A stretch of DNA of 64,000 bases from Holophagaceae bacterium (GCA_016722505.1 JADKJH010000002.1:450001-514000), one strand, 5' to 3'. Shown: positions 1-8,749, counted from the first letter of the stretch. Notes: a model not told the origin generated them from the sequence alone. A program made the numbers and translations.

Positions 1-965
1 GAATTGGCAGCATTGATGTGCACTACAGCTCCGGCCCCATGAACCGTTGCTTCTACTTCATGGCCCGCGGCGCCACGACCACTGGCGACACCAGCACCAC
101 GCTCCTGCCCAGCGGCATGACCGGCATCGGCAACGACAAAGCCGCACGCATCTGGTACCGGACACTCACCACCAAGCTCACGGCCAGCTCCAATTACGCC
201 GCGGCCCGCACGGGCGCCATCGCAGCCGCCCAGGAGCTCTACGGCGCAGGTTCAGCGGCAGAGCAGGCCGTTTGGAACGCGTTCCACGGCATCAACGTGG
301 GTGCCGCCTGGACCGGTAGCACACCTACCGCACCAGCCATCACCACCCAGCCCACCAGCAAGACTGTCGGTGTGGGCACGACGGCCACCTTCAGCGTGGT
401 GGCCACCGGCAGCGCGACCCTAGCCTACCAATGGCGCAAGAACGGCACCAACATTTCCGCAGCCACCGCGGCCTCCTACACGACGCCCGCCACCACCACC
501 ACAGATAACGGCGCTACTTTCTCCGTGGTCGTCAGCAATTCCGTGGGCAGCGTCACGAGCAACAACGCCACACTGACCGTGACCACCGCCCCGCCGCCAC
601 CCCCGGGCAACGCCGAAGTGGAACCCAACAACACCCAAGCCGCCTCCCAGAATATCGCCACCAGCGGCACCACCATCAACGCCACGATGGCCAGCAGCAC
701 AGACATCGATTACTTCAAGTGCACGCTTGGAGCAGGCCGCACCGTTGCCGCGACGATGACGCCTAACAGCACCTCGGACTACGATCTGTACCTGTACAAC
801 AACAATGGCACTCAGATCGCCTCCTCCACCAAGGGCACTGGTCTGGTGGACACCGTGAGCAAAAAGAACACAGGCACCTCTGCCTTCACACGCTATGCCA
901 AGGTGATCTACTACTCCGGCAAGACCGGCACCACAGGCACCTACACCATCAAGCTCACCTTCTGA
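1..965 (+). CDS. Secreted M4 (thermolysin-family) metallopeptidase, C-terminal part
   Basis: The gene enters from outside the window; the reading frame is open from base 3, so the GTG at 18 is an internal Val codon. The first residues carry DVHYSSGPMN, which matches the thermolysin-family segment holding the transition-state histidine (DVHYNSG in the family). An alpha-helical M4 C-terminal domain follows, ending near GINVGAAW. After it come one Ig-like domain (from about PAITTQPTSK to TLTV), a Pro-rich linker, and a pre-peptidase C-terminal (PPC) beta domain beginning NAEVEPNNT and ending in the final ITIKLTF-like strand. The HExxH zinc site must lie upstream and is not visible. By family, this is an extracellular broad-specificity protease whose appended domains aid secretion or substrate binding. 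A strong hairpin terminator follows the stop codon. Base use resembles the neighbours. Confidence 0.88.
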   Translation, partial: IGSIDVHYSSGPMNRCFYFMARGATTTGDTSTTLLPSGMTGIGNDKAARIWYRTLTTKLTASSNYAAARTGAIAAAQELYGAGSAAEQAVWNAFHGINVGAAWTGSTPTAPAITTQPTSKTVGVGTTATFSVVATGSATLAYQWRKNGTNISAATAASYTTPATTTTDNGATFSVVVSNSVGSVTSNNATLTVTTAPPPPPGNAEVEPNNTQAASQNIATSGTTINATMASSTDIDYFKCTLGAGRTVAATMTPNSTSDYDLYLYNNNGTQIASSTKGTGLVDTVSKKNTGTSAFTRYAKVIYYSGKTGTTGTYTIKLTF

Positions 966-981
966 TCTATTTCGAAACCGG

Positions 982-1017
982 AATAATAATGGCCGCCTTC
1001 GCGCGGCCATTATTATT
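982..1017 (+). terminator. Rho-independent-type terminator after the M4 peptidase
   Basis: A perfect 15-bp inverted repeat (982-996 with 1003-1017) has a 6-base CTTCGC loop. The AT-rich lower half of the stem gives a T-rich 3' side. It starts 16 bases after the peptidase stop and ends 27 bases before the next gene, so it separates the peptidase from the two-component system. The perfect arms would also form a hairpin in the opposite direction. Confidence 0.85.
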
Positions 1018-1044
1018 TCGTCCCAACGGCTTACACTTGGATCC

Positions 1045-1725
1045 ATGCATATCCTTGTCGTGGAAGATGAACCCAAAGCCGCCCGGCATCTCGAAAGGGG
1101 GCTGCGGGCTGCCAGCTTTGAAGTCCAGACCTGCGCCTCGGCCGAGCAAGGACTCGTAGCTTGCGCTTCGCACCCTTTCGACGCTCTGGTGCTGGATGTG
1201 ATGCTGCCCGGAATGAGCGGGCTGGATATGGTCCATCAGCTGCGGAGCCTTGGCGTCGCCACGCCGGTGCTCTTCCTTTCCGCCAAGGACGCCACCGAAG
1301 ACCGGATCAAAGGCCTCAACGAAGGTGGCGATGACTACCTGGTGAAGCCCTACTCATTGCCAGAAGTGGTGGCCCGTCTGCGGGCCCTGTTGCGCCGTGG
1401 CAGCCAGACGGGAAACATGCAGAGGGTTGAAATCGCGGACCTGGTATGGGAGCCCGCAAGCCGGCGCATCAGCCGCATGGGAAAGCGCATTGATCTGACA
1501 CCTAAAGAATATGCCCTGGCAACTTTGCTGCTGAACCACCAGGGCGAGGTGGTTTCCCGCAACCAGATCATCCAGGCGGTCTGGGGACTCAGCACCACGG
1601 TTGAGGGCAACAGCGTGGATGTGCAGGTGCTGCGCCTTCGGAAGAAACTGGACGATCCCTTCGAGACCAAACTCATCCGCACATTGCGCGGAGTAGGCAT
1701 CGTGCTGGAAGCGCCAGGCGCCTGA
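1045..1725 (+). CDS. OmpR/PhoB-family response regulator (heavy-metal type)
   Basis: This 226-residue protein has a receiver domain (about 1-115) and a winged-helix DNA-binding domain (about 125-223). The acidic pair E7/D8, phosphoacceptor D51 (in VLDVMLPG), the S/T switch residue near S79 and K101 (in VKPYS) are all present. The effector domain holds the usual LTPKEYALATLL and GVGIVL signatures. It lies 4 bases upstream of a histidine kinase of the CusS/CopS layout, so the pair is probably co-transcribed. Order and architecture resemble copper or other heavy-metal sensing systems, but the stimulus cannot be read from sequence. A Cys-rich exported protein encoded tail to tail with the kinase gene supports a metal link (inference). 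Confidence 0.93.
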   Translation: MHILVVEDEPKAARHLERGLRAASFEVQTCASAEQGLVACASHPFDALVLDVMLPGMSGLDMVHQLRSLGVATPVLFLSAKDATEDRIKGLNEGGDDYLVKPYSLPEVVARLRALLRRGSQTGNMQRVEIADLVWEPASRRISRMGKRIDLTPKEYALATLLLNHQGEVVSRNQIIQAVWGLSTTVEGNSVDVQVLRLRKKLDDPFETKLIRTLRGVGIVLEAPGA

Positions 1726-1729
1726 AACC

Positions 1730-3094
1730 ATGATCCCCACCCCCCACAGCGGTTCCCACAGTGGATCATTGCTCCGACGTCTCCAGGTAAGCTTCGCCTT
1801 GGCTACTTTGGCGGTGGTGGGCCTCCTCGCCCTTTTCATGGACGTGGCCCTACGGCGCAGTTTTGAAGCAGAGGATGCGATAGTCATGGAAGCTCAAGCC
1901 GATGCCCTTGCTCGGCCTGGGGGCACCCGGAAACTCCCTGGCGGGGACCCAGAGAGACGACCCGAAAAGGCAGACTGGCGCTTGCTGGACGGGCAAGGGC
2001 GTGTCCTTGTTCAAAGTGCGGGGATGGAAAACCTGCCTTCCATTTTCTGGCCCATTGAGGCCCGCTCCCCGTTGGAAGTCAAAGCCTCCAATGGGGAAGC
2101 CTTCTCCATTCTGGTCCGTGCGATTCCAGAGGGCACCTTGCAATTGGCCATGGACCGCAGCCATGAACAAACCTTGGTGGCGGGATTCCGCCGCACACTA
2201 GGGGCCGCCATCGGGCTCGCGGCCCTGCTGGCAGCGCTGCTCGGCAGATGGGTGGCAAAGCGGGGACTGCGTCCGCTGCATCTCATTGCCATTGAGGCAG
2301 CGGATATCGCCCCTTCCAGGCTGGACCACCGCCTTCATGGCGAGCATTTTCCTGAAGAATTGGGTGAGCTGGTCGCGACGCTCAACGGAACCCTCGCCAG
2401 GCTCCAGGAAGCCTTTGATCGTTTGGCCCGCATGGCTTCCGAATTGGCCCACGAACTGCGCACACCTTTGCAAAACCTCCGAGCCGAAGCAGAGGGGATA
2501 TTGCTCGGTCCGAACGATCCTGAAGCATCCCGTGAAGCCCTCGGCTCGGTGTTGGAGGAATGCGACCGCCTGGCACGGCTCATTGAGCAGATGCTTTTCC
2601 TTGCGAACACCGATAACCCCTCCACGGCCATCGAAAAAAAATCGGTGGATGTTTCTTCACTGCTGCAAAGTGTCGCTGATTTCTTCGAAGCCGAGGCCGC
2701 TGAAGCCCAGGTGAACCTTCGCGTTGAATCAGCCGCAGGCCTTACGATCAGCGGCGATGAACCCCTGCTCAGCAGAGCGCTTCACAACCTGGCCGCCAAT
2801 GCTTTGCGCCACACGCCTGCAGGTGGGACGATCATTCTGGGCGCCAACCCAAGTGCATCAGAGGTCAGGTTTTTTGTCCGGGATGACGGCCCAGGGCTGC
2901 CCCTCGAAGTGCTGGCGCACCTCGGAGAACGCTGGATTCGAGGCCCGTATGCCCAAGGACCTGGCCTGGGCCTGGGCTTGGCCATCGTCAAGGGCATCGC
3001 GCAATTGCACGGAGGCAAGCTGCAGGCGCAAAACCAGCCCGGCGGCGGTGGCACCGGTGCCGAAGTGTGCATCTGGCTTCCTCGATTTTCTTGA
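1730..3094 (+). CDS. Sensor histidine kinase, CusS-like
   Basis: This 454-residue inner-membrane kinase is the partner of the preceding regulator. Membrane segments lie at about residues 18-38 and 155-173, enclosing a periplasmic sensor of about 115 residues. A HAMP linker (about 175-228) follows, then a HisKA dimerisation domain with H241 in SELAHELRTPL. The HATPase domain has an N-box (NLAANALRH), a G1 box (DDGPGLP) and a G2 box (GLGLGLAIVKG). The N-terminal topology and the long HAMP region fit heavy-metal sensor kinases. The stop codon lies 1 base from the stop of the opposite-strand Cys-rich gene. The ligand is not identifiable: the periplasmic domain has no obvious Cys/His metal cluster, so metal sensing remains an inference. 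Confidence 0.92.
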   Translation: MIPTPHSGSHSGSLLRRLQVSFALATLAVVGLLALFMDVALRRSFEAEDAIVMEAQADALARPGGTRKLPGGDPERRPEKADWRLLDGQGRVLVQSAGMENLPSIFWPIEARSPLEVKASNGEAFSILVRAIPEGTLQLAMDRSHEQTLVAGFRRTLGAAIGLAALLAALLGRWVAKRGLRPLHLIAIEAADIAPSRLDHRLHGEHFPEELGELVATLNGTLARLQEAFDRLARMASELAHELRTPLQNLRAEAEGILLGPNDPEASREALGSVLEECDRLARLIEQMLFLANTDNPSTAIEKKSVDVSSLLQSVADFFEAEAAEAQVNLRVESAAGLTISGDEPLLSRALHNLAANALRHTPAGGTIILGANPSASEVRFFVRDDGPGLPLEVLAHLGERWIRGPYAQGPGLGLGLAIVKGIAQLHGGKLQAQNQPGGGGTGAEVCIWLPRFS

Positions 3095-3095
3095 A

Positions 3096-3266
3096 TTACT
3101 TGTTGCAGGCGTCTTTGCAGCCATTGTGATGGTTGTGGCAGGTGCTGCAATTCTTGTGGGTCTGCTTGCAGGCCGCGCAGGTTGAATGGTGGTCCGCGCA
3201 CCACTTGCAAGGCACTGCGCTGACCAAAAATGCGGATAAAGCAAAGGCGGCGAATAGGGTTCGCAT
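3096..3266 (-). CDS. Small exported Cys/His-rich protein, possibly metal binding
   Basis: This 56-residue product starts at the ATG at 3266, which has a strong AAGGAG ribosome site 7 bases upstream; the longer in-frame start at 3329 has none. Residues 1-18 form a hydrophobic signal segment. The mature part holds eight cysteines in four pairs at 20/23, 30/33, 40/43 and 50/54, an almost exact 10-residue period, with histidines between them (DHH, HNHH). One pair forms CSTCH, which formally matches a c-haem motif, but haem attachment is doubtful in so short a chain. It converges on the two-component system with 1 base between stops. I do not recognise a family. A role in periplasmic metal binding, perhaps of copper or zinc, is inferred from composition and neighbours only. 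Confidence 0.68.
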   Translation of the reverse strand: MRTLFAAFALSAFLVSAVPCKWCADHHSTCAACKQTHKNCSTCHNHHNGCKDACNK

Positions 3267-3340
3267 GGCAACTCCTTGGGGAAGGTTGCGGTGATACTCC
3301 ACCCATTCGCGTGGCGAGTCAACGAACAATCTTCTCGCCC

Positions 3341-3359
3341 AAAATACTGGGGGTATTTT
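3341..3359 (-). terminator. Small hairpin between recN and the Cys-rich gene
   Basis: A perfect 7-bp inverted repeat (AAAATAC and GTATTTT) has a 5-base TGGGG loop. It begins 9 bases beyond the recN stop on the minus strand and lies upstream of the Cys-rich gene. It could be a weak recN terminator or a regulator-binding palindrome for the downstream gene; there is no long T-run, so the call is tentative. Confidence 0.35.
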
Positions 3360-3367
3360 GCATACCG

Positions 3368-5056
3368 CTAGTCCGAAACCAGCACCCGTGCATGTTCCAG
3401 CGCTTCGGGGCGATCAGGATGGCCAGACAGCAGCCTCGCCAGTTCACGAAGCTTCAAGTCGCCATCCACCCATGAGAGTTCACTGCGGGTGCGGCCATCT
3501 TCTGTGGATTTGCTCAAGAGACCGTGGTGGTCGGCGCGGGAGGCCACCTGGGCCAGATGGGTGACGGCGAGAACCTGATGCCGCACCCCAAGCGCCTGGA
3601 TGGCCGCGCCCACCTCCAGTGCGGTTTCTCCACCGATGCCCGCATCCACTTCATCGAGAACCAGCGTCAAGGCCGGTGCCCCGTTCCCCTTGCGCAGCGC
3701 AATGCCCGCACCCAGCAGCGACAACATCAAGCGGCTCAGTTCCCCACCAGAGGCGATTTTGGCCAGGGGCCTGAATCCTTCGCCTGGATTGGACTCGATC
3801 CAAAAGGCCACACCACTGAAACCCGAGGGAGCCACGCGCACGGCGATGCCCTGATGGATGACGGGACTGCCGGAATCCTCGGCAAGGGAAAGCCGGACCT
3901 GGATGCGCGCGCCCTTCATGCCCAGTTGCGCGAGCCGGCGATGCACCTCGGATTCCAGCTTCGCCAAAGCATCAGCGCGGCGTTGGTGCAGGGCTTCGGC
4001 CTTCAGGCGATACGCCTCGGCAACGCGCTTTAACGCCACTTCCAATTCCGCGATGCTGGCTTCTCCACCCAACAACTGCCGCTGTTCTTCCCGCAGTTCT
4101 TCTGTTTTTTTAGCAAGTTCTTCAGGCTCGCAATGATGGCGCCGCGCCTGTTTTTCGAAGGCCGCAAGTCGCGTTTCAAGGGCGTCCAGGGCATCGGCCC
4201 CCCGCTCCGCAAAATGGATGGCCTGGTCCTGAGCCAAGGCCTGGAGATCTTCCAACTCCAGCAGCAGGGACCGCAGGCGGTCCAGTTGATCCTGCGCCGC
4301 GGGCATCACCATCGCCGCCCGGGCCACGGCGCGGCTTGCGGTCTCGGCCTCGGGGATGACAATACGCAAACTGTCGGCGGCTTCACGGAAGGCTGCTTCC
4401 AATTGAACGCCATGGCGCAGGGGTTCCCGATCGGCGCGCAGCTGTGCCCACTCCCCGGGTCTGGGCGCGAGGTTCTGCAACTCCGCAAGTTGTTCCGCCA
4501 ATTGCTCTAATCGCCGGGCGCGGTCGGCCTCGCTGCGTTTGCGTGCCTTCAACGCGCCTTCGGCTTCGCGCACAGCCGTGGCTTCGGCCTCCAGTTTCGC
4601 CTCGATGCCCAGCACTTCATCAAGCAGCGCGAGATGCCGGTCCTCGCCCAAAAGGGACTGATGGTCGTGCTGGCTGGTGAGGCGCATCCAGATGCGGCCG
4701 GCCTCTTTCATGTCCGCCAAAGAACAGGGCGCGCCATTGATCCAGGCGCGCGAACGCCCGGCGGCGTTGACTTCCCGGCGCAGCACCACGGGATGTTCTT
4801 CCGGCAGGCCGTGCTCGTTCAGAAATTTCAGCCACTCGGCACCATTTTCTTCGACCACGCCTTCCACCATGGCGCGGTCCGCCTCACGGCGCACGGTGTC
4901 CGCATCTCCGCGGGCCCCAACCAGCAGTGCTAGAGCATCCACCAGCAGCGATTTCCCTGCGCCGGTCTCCCCGGTGAGCACAGTAAAGCCCGAGGCGAGA
5001 TCCAGGGACAGATCCTCCACCAGGGCCAGATTCTTGATGCGCAGCGAAGACAACAT
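3368..5056 (-). CDS. recN: DNA repair protein RecN
   Basis: This SMC-like ATPase of 562 residues acts in recombinational repair of double-strand breaks. The N-terminal ATPase half begins MLSSLRIKNL with a Walker A motif GETGAGKS at 29-36. The centre is a long Leu/Glu/Arg-rich coiled coil (about 150-350). The C-terminal half carries the ABC signature region (ASGGELSRLML) and Walker B (LVLDEVDAGIGG), followed by VTHLAQVASRAD. The length is typical of the family. It is transcribed away from the divergent E1-beta gene 69 bases upstream. Nothing abnormal is seen. Confidence 0.96.
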   Translation of the reverse strand: MLSSLRIKNLALVEDLSLDLASGFTVLTGETGAGKSLLVDALALLVGARGDADTVRREADRAMVEGVVEENGAEWLKFLNEHGLPEEHPVVLRREVNAAGRSRAWINGAPCSLADMKEAGRIWMRLTSQHDHQSLLGEDRHLALLDEVLGIEAKLEAEATAVREAEGALKARKRSEADRARRLEQLAEQLAELQNLAPRPGEWAQLRADREPLRHGVQLEAAFREAADSLRIVIPEAETASRAVARAAMVMPAAQDQLDRLRSLLLELEDLQALAQDQAIHFAERGADALDALETRLAAFEKQARRHHCEPEELAKKTEELREEQRQLLGGEASIAELEVALKRVAEAYRLKAEALHQRRADALAKLESEVHRRLAQLGMKGARIQVRLSLAEDSGSPVIHQGIAVRVAPSGFSGVAFWIESNPGEGFRPLAKIASGGELSRLMLSLLGAGIALRKGNGAPALTLVLDEVDAGIGGETALEVGAAIQALGVRHQVLAVTHLAQVASRADHHGLLSKSTEDGRTRSELSWVDGDLKLRELARLLSGHPDRPEALEHARVLVSD

Positions 5057-5125
5057 GGCACAAGGATACCGTTATTCCGCATTCAGACTGGCCAAGCGAG
5101 CCGTGAGATAGCGATTCTGAAATAA

Positions 5126-6082
5126 ATGTTCAGCGGCACCTACCTCGAAGCCATCAACCTCGCCCTCCACGACGCCATGGAGGCCGATGCCCGCGTGTTC
5201 TGCCTGGGCGAGGATGTCGGAGCCTACGGCGGCGCTTTCCAGGCCACCGCCGGATTGTTCGAGCGGTTCGGCGCGGACCGCATGATCGACACGCCCATCG
5301 CCGAGCAGGCCATCGCGGGTTCCGCCATCGGCGCGGCTTTGATGGGGCAACGGCCCGTGGCGGAATTCCAGTTCATGGATTTCGCGCTGCTGGCCTCGGA
5401 CCTCATCTGCAACTTCGCGTCCATGACTTCCTGGCGGTGGGGAGAATCCTGCCCCGTGGTCTTTCGCGGACCCGCAGGTGCGGGCGTCAGCGGCGGGCCC
5501 TACCACAGCCAGAATCCCGAGCATCATTTCCTCGGCAGCCCGGGCCTCAAAGTCGTAGCTCCGGGTACGGTCGCCGATGCCTATGCATTGCTACGAGCCA
5601 GCATCGAAGACCCTGATCCCGTGCTTTTTTTCGAGCACAAATATTTGTACCGCCGCTTGAAAGACTCCTGGGAAACAGCTCCCACGGCGCGTCTCGGCGA
5701 GGCAGCCCTGCGCAAAGACGGCACGCGGGCCGCCATCCTCACCTACGGCGCGATGCAGCACCGCGCCCTGGAAGCCGTGGCCGACATGGATGTGGCGGTG
5801 ATGGATCTGCGTACGCTTGCACCTCTCGATCTTCAAGCCATCGAATCCATCGCGAAGCGCACCCATCGCGTTCTGGTGCTCACCGAAGCCCAGCGCACCT
5901 ACGGACCGGGCGCGGAAATAGCAGCAAATGTTTCCGAGGCGTGTTTTTCGTGGCTGGACGCGCCCGTCATGCGAATGGGAAGTGCCGATACGCCCACGCC
6001 CGCGGCTCCTGCCTTGGAGGCGGAATTCCTGCCGAGCGTCGAGAAGATCCGCAAGGCCGTGGAGAAATTGCTAGCCTACTGA
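5126..6082 (+). CDS. 2-Oxoacid dehydrogenase E1 component, beta subunit
   Basis: This 318-residue protein has transketolase-type pyrimidine-binding and C-terminal domains typical of the beta chain of pyruvate or branched-chain 2-oxoacid dehydrogenase E1. Conserved features are FCLGEDVGAYGG near the N terminus, DTPIAEQAIAG, the ASMTSWRWG stretch and the PHSQNPEHHF-like helix. With the alpha chain it performs thiamine-diphosphate-dependent decarboxylation and lipoyl acylation. No alpha, E2 or E3 gene is adjacent, so the alpha partner must be encoded elsewhere, and the substrate (pyruvate or branched-chain) cannot be decided. The ATG at 5126 has no clear ribosome site. A SAM riboswitch begins 69 bases after the stop. 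Confidence 0.9.
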   Translation: MFSGTYLEAINLALHDAMEADARVFCLGEDVGAYGGAFQATAGLFERFGADRMIDTPIAEQAIAGSAIGAALMGQRPVAEFQFMDFALLASDLICNFASMTSWRWGESCPVVFRGPAGAGVSGGPYHSQNPEHHFLGSPGLKVVAPGTVADAYALLRASIEDPDPVLFFEHKYLYRRLKDSWETAPTARLGEAALRKDGTRAAILTYGAMQHRALEAVADMDVAVMDLRTLAPLDLQAIESIAKRTHRVLVLTEAQRTYGPGAEIAANVSEACFSWLDAPVMRMGSADTPTPAAPALEAEFLPSVEKIRKAVEKLLAY

Positions 6083-6150
6083 TTCAGTCAAATTTCTCCT
6101 TGCGTGTTTTTCCCAGCGATCCTACATTGGATTCTTCACGAGATCTTTGT

Positions 6151-6284
6151 CAGTTCCATAGCGCGATATCCAGAAAGGTGGAGGGACGGGCCCTATGAAA
6201 CCTTGGCAACCTGCTGCAAACGCAGTCGTGGTGCCAATTCCCACCGGTTTAACAACCGGAAAGATGATGAGCTGATGTGAACTG
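6151..6284 (+). promoter_or_regulatory. SAM-I (S-box) riboswitch
   Basis: The stretch contains the S-box core in order: AGAAAGGTGGAGGGA, GGCCC, TGAAACC, GGCAACC, a variable P3 hairpin, GGTGCCAATTCC, a P4 hairpin and GAAAGATGATGA. The long P1 helix is visible: CAGTTC at 6151-6156 pairs with GAACTG at 6279-6284, with further pairing inside. By family, SAM binding stabilises this aptamer and turns off downstream expression. It lies upstream of metY-metX-lysC, a logical target. A hairpin 22 bases downstream is a candidate expression platform. Confidence 0.93.
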
Positions 6285-6305
6285 ACTCAAACGATCACAC
6301 ACGCT

Positions 6306-6361
6306 TTGAAGGGGCCCGATGTACGCGAAGTTCGCTTCGCGTTCCATTCGGGCCCCTTCAA
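6306..6361 (+). terminator. Hairpin of the riboswitch expression platform
   Basis: A long GC-rich stem, TTGAAGGGGCCCGA (6306-6319) with its complement at 6348-6361, is topped by an inner stem ACGCGAAG/CTTCGCGT capped by a TTCG tetraloop. It lies between the SAM aptamer and metY and is followed only by a short T-poor stretch (TTCTGT). Its position suggests a SAM-controlled transcription terminator. The alternative antiterminator pairing was not resolved by eye. Confidence 0.7.
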
Positions 6362-6488
6362 TTCTGTATCTCGCAGCGGACTGACGAGGGGCTCCCTCGC
6401 CGTGCCCAGAGGATCCGCATCCGCGGATGACAAGGGCGCACCAAACACCTCGCCGACGGGGTCGGCGAAGCCTTGCACGGAGTCCGCC

Positions 6489-7805
6489 ATGAGCGACACC
6501 ACCACCGAAAACCGCACGACCCCGAATATCGCTTCGAAACCCTCGCCCTCCACGGCGGCCACACGCCCGATGGGGACACGAAATCCCGGGCGGTGCCCAT
6601 CTACCAGACCACGAGCTACGTCTTCGACTCCGCCGAGCACGGCGCCCAGCTCTTCAACCTGGAAGTGCCCGGCAACATCTACACGCGCATCATGAATCCC
6701 ACCCAGGCGGTGCTGGAAACGCGGCTGGCGCAACTCGAAGGCGGCATCGGCGCGCTGGCGGTGGCCTCGGGGCAAGCCGCCATCACGCTTACCCTGACGA
6801 CGCTCCTGAAAACCGGCGATCACATCGTGGCGGGCAACAACCTCTACGGCGGCACCTACAACCTGCTGCACAACACGCTGCCGCGGAACGGCATCACCAC
6901 CACCTTCGTGGACAGCCGCGATGTGGAGACCTTCCGCGCAGCCATCCAACCCAACACCAAGGCCATCTACATTGAGGCCGTGGGCAATCCCAAGCTCGAT
7001 ATTCCCGGAATTCGAAGTGCTGGGCCGCATCGCCGAAGACGCGGGCATCCCCCTCATCGTGGACAACACCATCCCCACGCCCTACCTGCTGCAGCCGCTC
7101 CAGCACGGGGCACATATCGTGGTGCACAGCGCGACGAAATTCATCGGCGGGCACGGTACGGCCATCGGCGGCGTCATCGTGGACGGCGGGAAATTCAATT
7201 GGGCCAACGGCAAGTTCCCGGAATTCACGGAGCCCAATCCCAGCTACCACGGCGCCAGGCTCCATGACCTCGCCGGCCCAGCCGCCTTCATCACCAAGGC
7301 GCGCATCGAGGGGCTCCGCGACACGGGCCCGGCCATCTCGCCTTTCAATGCCTTCCTGCTCATCCAGGGATTGGAGACGCTGCCCCTCCGGCTCGAAGCC
7401 CACGGCCGCAACGCCTTGGCGCTGGCCCAGTGGCTGCAGAAGCATCCCAAGGTCGCGTGGGTGAATTATCCCGGCCTCGAAGACCATGAAAGCCACGGCG
7501 CTGCCAAGCGCTACTTCAGGCCCGGCGCAGGTTTCGGCGGCATCCTGACCTTCGGCGTGAAGGGCGGATTGGACGCGGGCAAGACCGTCATCAACAAGGT
7601 GCAGCTCTTCTCCCGGCTCGCCAACATCGGCGACGCCAAGTCGCTCATCATCCATCCCGCCAGCACCACCCACGCGCAATTGAGCCCCAGCGAGCGCGCC
7701 ACCACCGGCGTCACGGAGGATCTCATCCGCCTGAGCGTGGGCCTGGAGCACATCCAAGATCTTCAAGAGGATCTGGACTACGCCTTGGCTGAGGTGCATC
7801 CGTGA
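6489..7805 (+). CDS. metY: O-acetylhomoserine sulfhydrylase (MetY), with two apparent frameshifts
   Basis: This PLP enzyme of the Cys/Met metabolism family makes homocysteine from O-acetylhomoserine and sulfide. The ATG at 6489 (GGAG upstream, MSDTTTENRT) and the C-terminal segment lie in one frame, whereas residues from DPEYRFETLALHGG to about NPKLDIP lie in another. A missing base near 6515-6523 and an extra C in the CCC at 7004-7006 would join them into one normal protein of about 438 residues. Family marks are YTRIMNPT, ALAVASGQAA, the PLP-lysine segment HSATKFIGGHG and the C-terminal ATTGVTEDLIRLSVGLE. It follows the SAM riboswitch and overlaps metX by 4 bases. The two indels restore the frame, so sequencing error is more likely than a pseudogene; as written, the gene could not make intact protein. 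Confidence 0.88.
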
Positions 7806-8749
7806 GCACGGCCCTGGAGTCCGATACGCTGGTGCTGGAAAACGGTCAGCCCCTCACTTGCCACATCGCCCATCGCCGCATTGGCATTGGGTCTGTGAAG
7901 GTGCTGCTGCTGCACGCCCTGACCGGCAGCCCCCAACCGGAAGGCGAGAAAGGCTGGTGGGATCCCCTCTTCCATCCCGGCGCGCCCCTGGATCCCGCGG
8001 CCTGTACGGTCTGGGCGCCGAATCTCCTGGGTTCCTGCTATGGCAGCACCGGACCCGATGGTGTGCATGATTTCCCCCGCATCACGCCCCGGGACCAGGC
8101 CGCGGCGCTGGCGCGTTGGATCGAATCGGAGCATCTTTCCTTCGATGCCTTGGTGGGCGGAAGCCTTGGTGGCATGGTCGCCCTGGAACTCGCGCTGCTC
8201 GCGCCGGAGCGATTCAGAACCGTGGCCGCTATCGGCTGCGGAGGCCGCAGCGATGGCTGGATCTGGGGCACCCATGAAATCCAGCGGACCATCCTGAACA
8301 GCGATCTGCCGGACGGCCAGGCCATCGCCTTGGCGCGGCACGCGGCCATGCTGACCTTCCGCGGACCTGAAGGCATCAATGCGCGATTCGGAACCAAGGA
8401 CGAAATCCAGGACTGGCTCCACCACCACGGGCAAGCCTTGTCAGCACGATTCACACGGGCTAGCTACTTGACGTTGCTTTCCGCCATGGACGACCACGAC
8501 ATCGGGCGGGGACGCGGTGGATTGGCGCAGGCACTTAAAATTTTACGGAGCCCATTGCATATTCTGGGTCTCAGCAGTGACCAGCTATTCACGCCACCCT
8601 TGATACTGGAATTAGCCCGCGCGGCCGAAGAAGCTGGTGCTTTGGGCAGTCTGAAATGGATCAATAGTCCTCATGGCCATGATGCATTTCTCGTCGAATG
8701 GGACCAAGTGGGGCTGTGGCTCCAGGGTGTCTTGAAAGGAGCCGCCTAA
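7802..8749 (+). CDS. metX: Homoserine O-acetyltransferase
   Basis: This alpha/beta-hydrolase-fold acyltransferase of 315 residues activates homoserine for sulfhydrylation by MetY. Ser121 lies in the nucleophile elbow GGSLGGM. The acid (in LSSDQLF) and the base (in SPHGHDAF) are present near the C terminus. It is shorter than the usual 350-380 residues, mainly because the lid is compact. The GTG start at 7802 overlaps the metY stop (GTGA) and has GAGGTG upstream; its own stop shares a base with the next ATG (TAATG). This tight coupling places it in the SAM-controlled methionine operon. Use of acetyl rather than succinyl donor is assumed from the family and from the MetY partner. Confidence 0.92.
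   Translation: MSTALESDTLVLENGQPLTCHIAHRRIGIGSVKVLLLHALTGSPQPEGEKGWWDPLFHPGAPLDPAACTVWAPNLLGSCYGSTGPDGVHDFPRITPRDQAAALARWIESEHLSFDALVGGSLGGMVALELALLAPERFRTVAAIGCGGRSDGWIWGTHEIQRTILNSDLPDGQAIALARHAAMLTFRGPEGINARFGTKDEIQDWLHHHGQALSARFTRASYLTLLSAMDDHDIGRGRGGLAQALKILRSPLHILGLSSDQLFTPPLILELARAAEEAGALGSLKWINSPHGHDAFLVEWDQVGLWLQGVLKGAA

Noticed and set aside
3205..3215. Haem c attachment through CSTCH in the Cys-rich protein
   Set aside because: Only one of four Cys pairs has the following His and the protein is too short for a cytochrome; metal binding fits the periodic Cys better.
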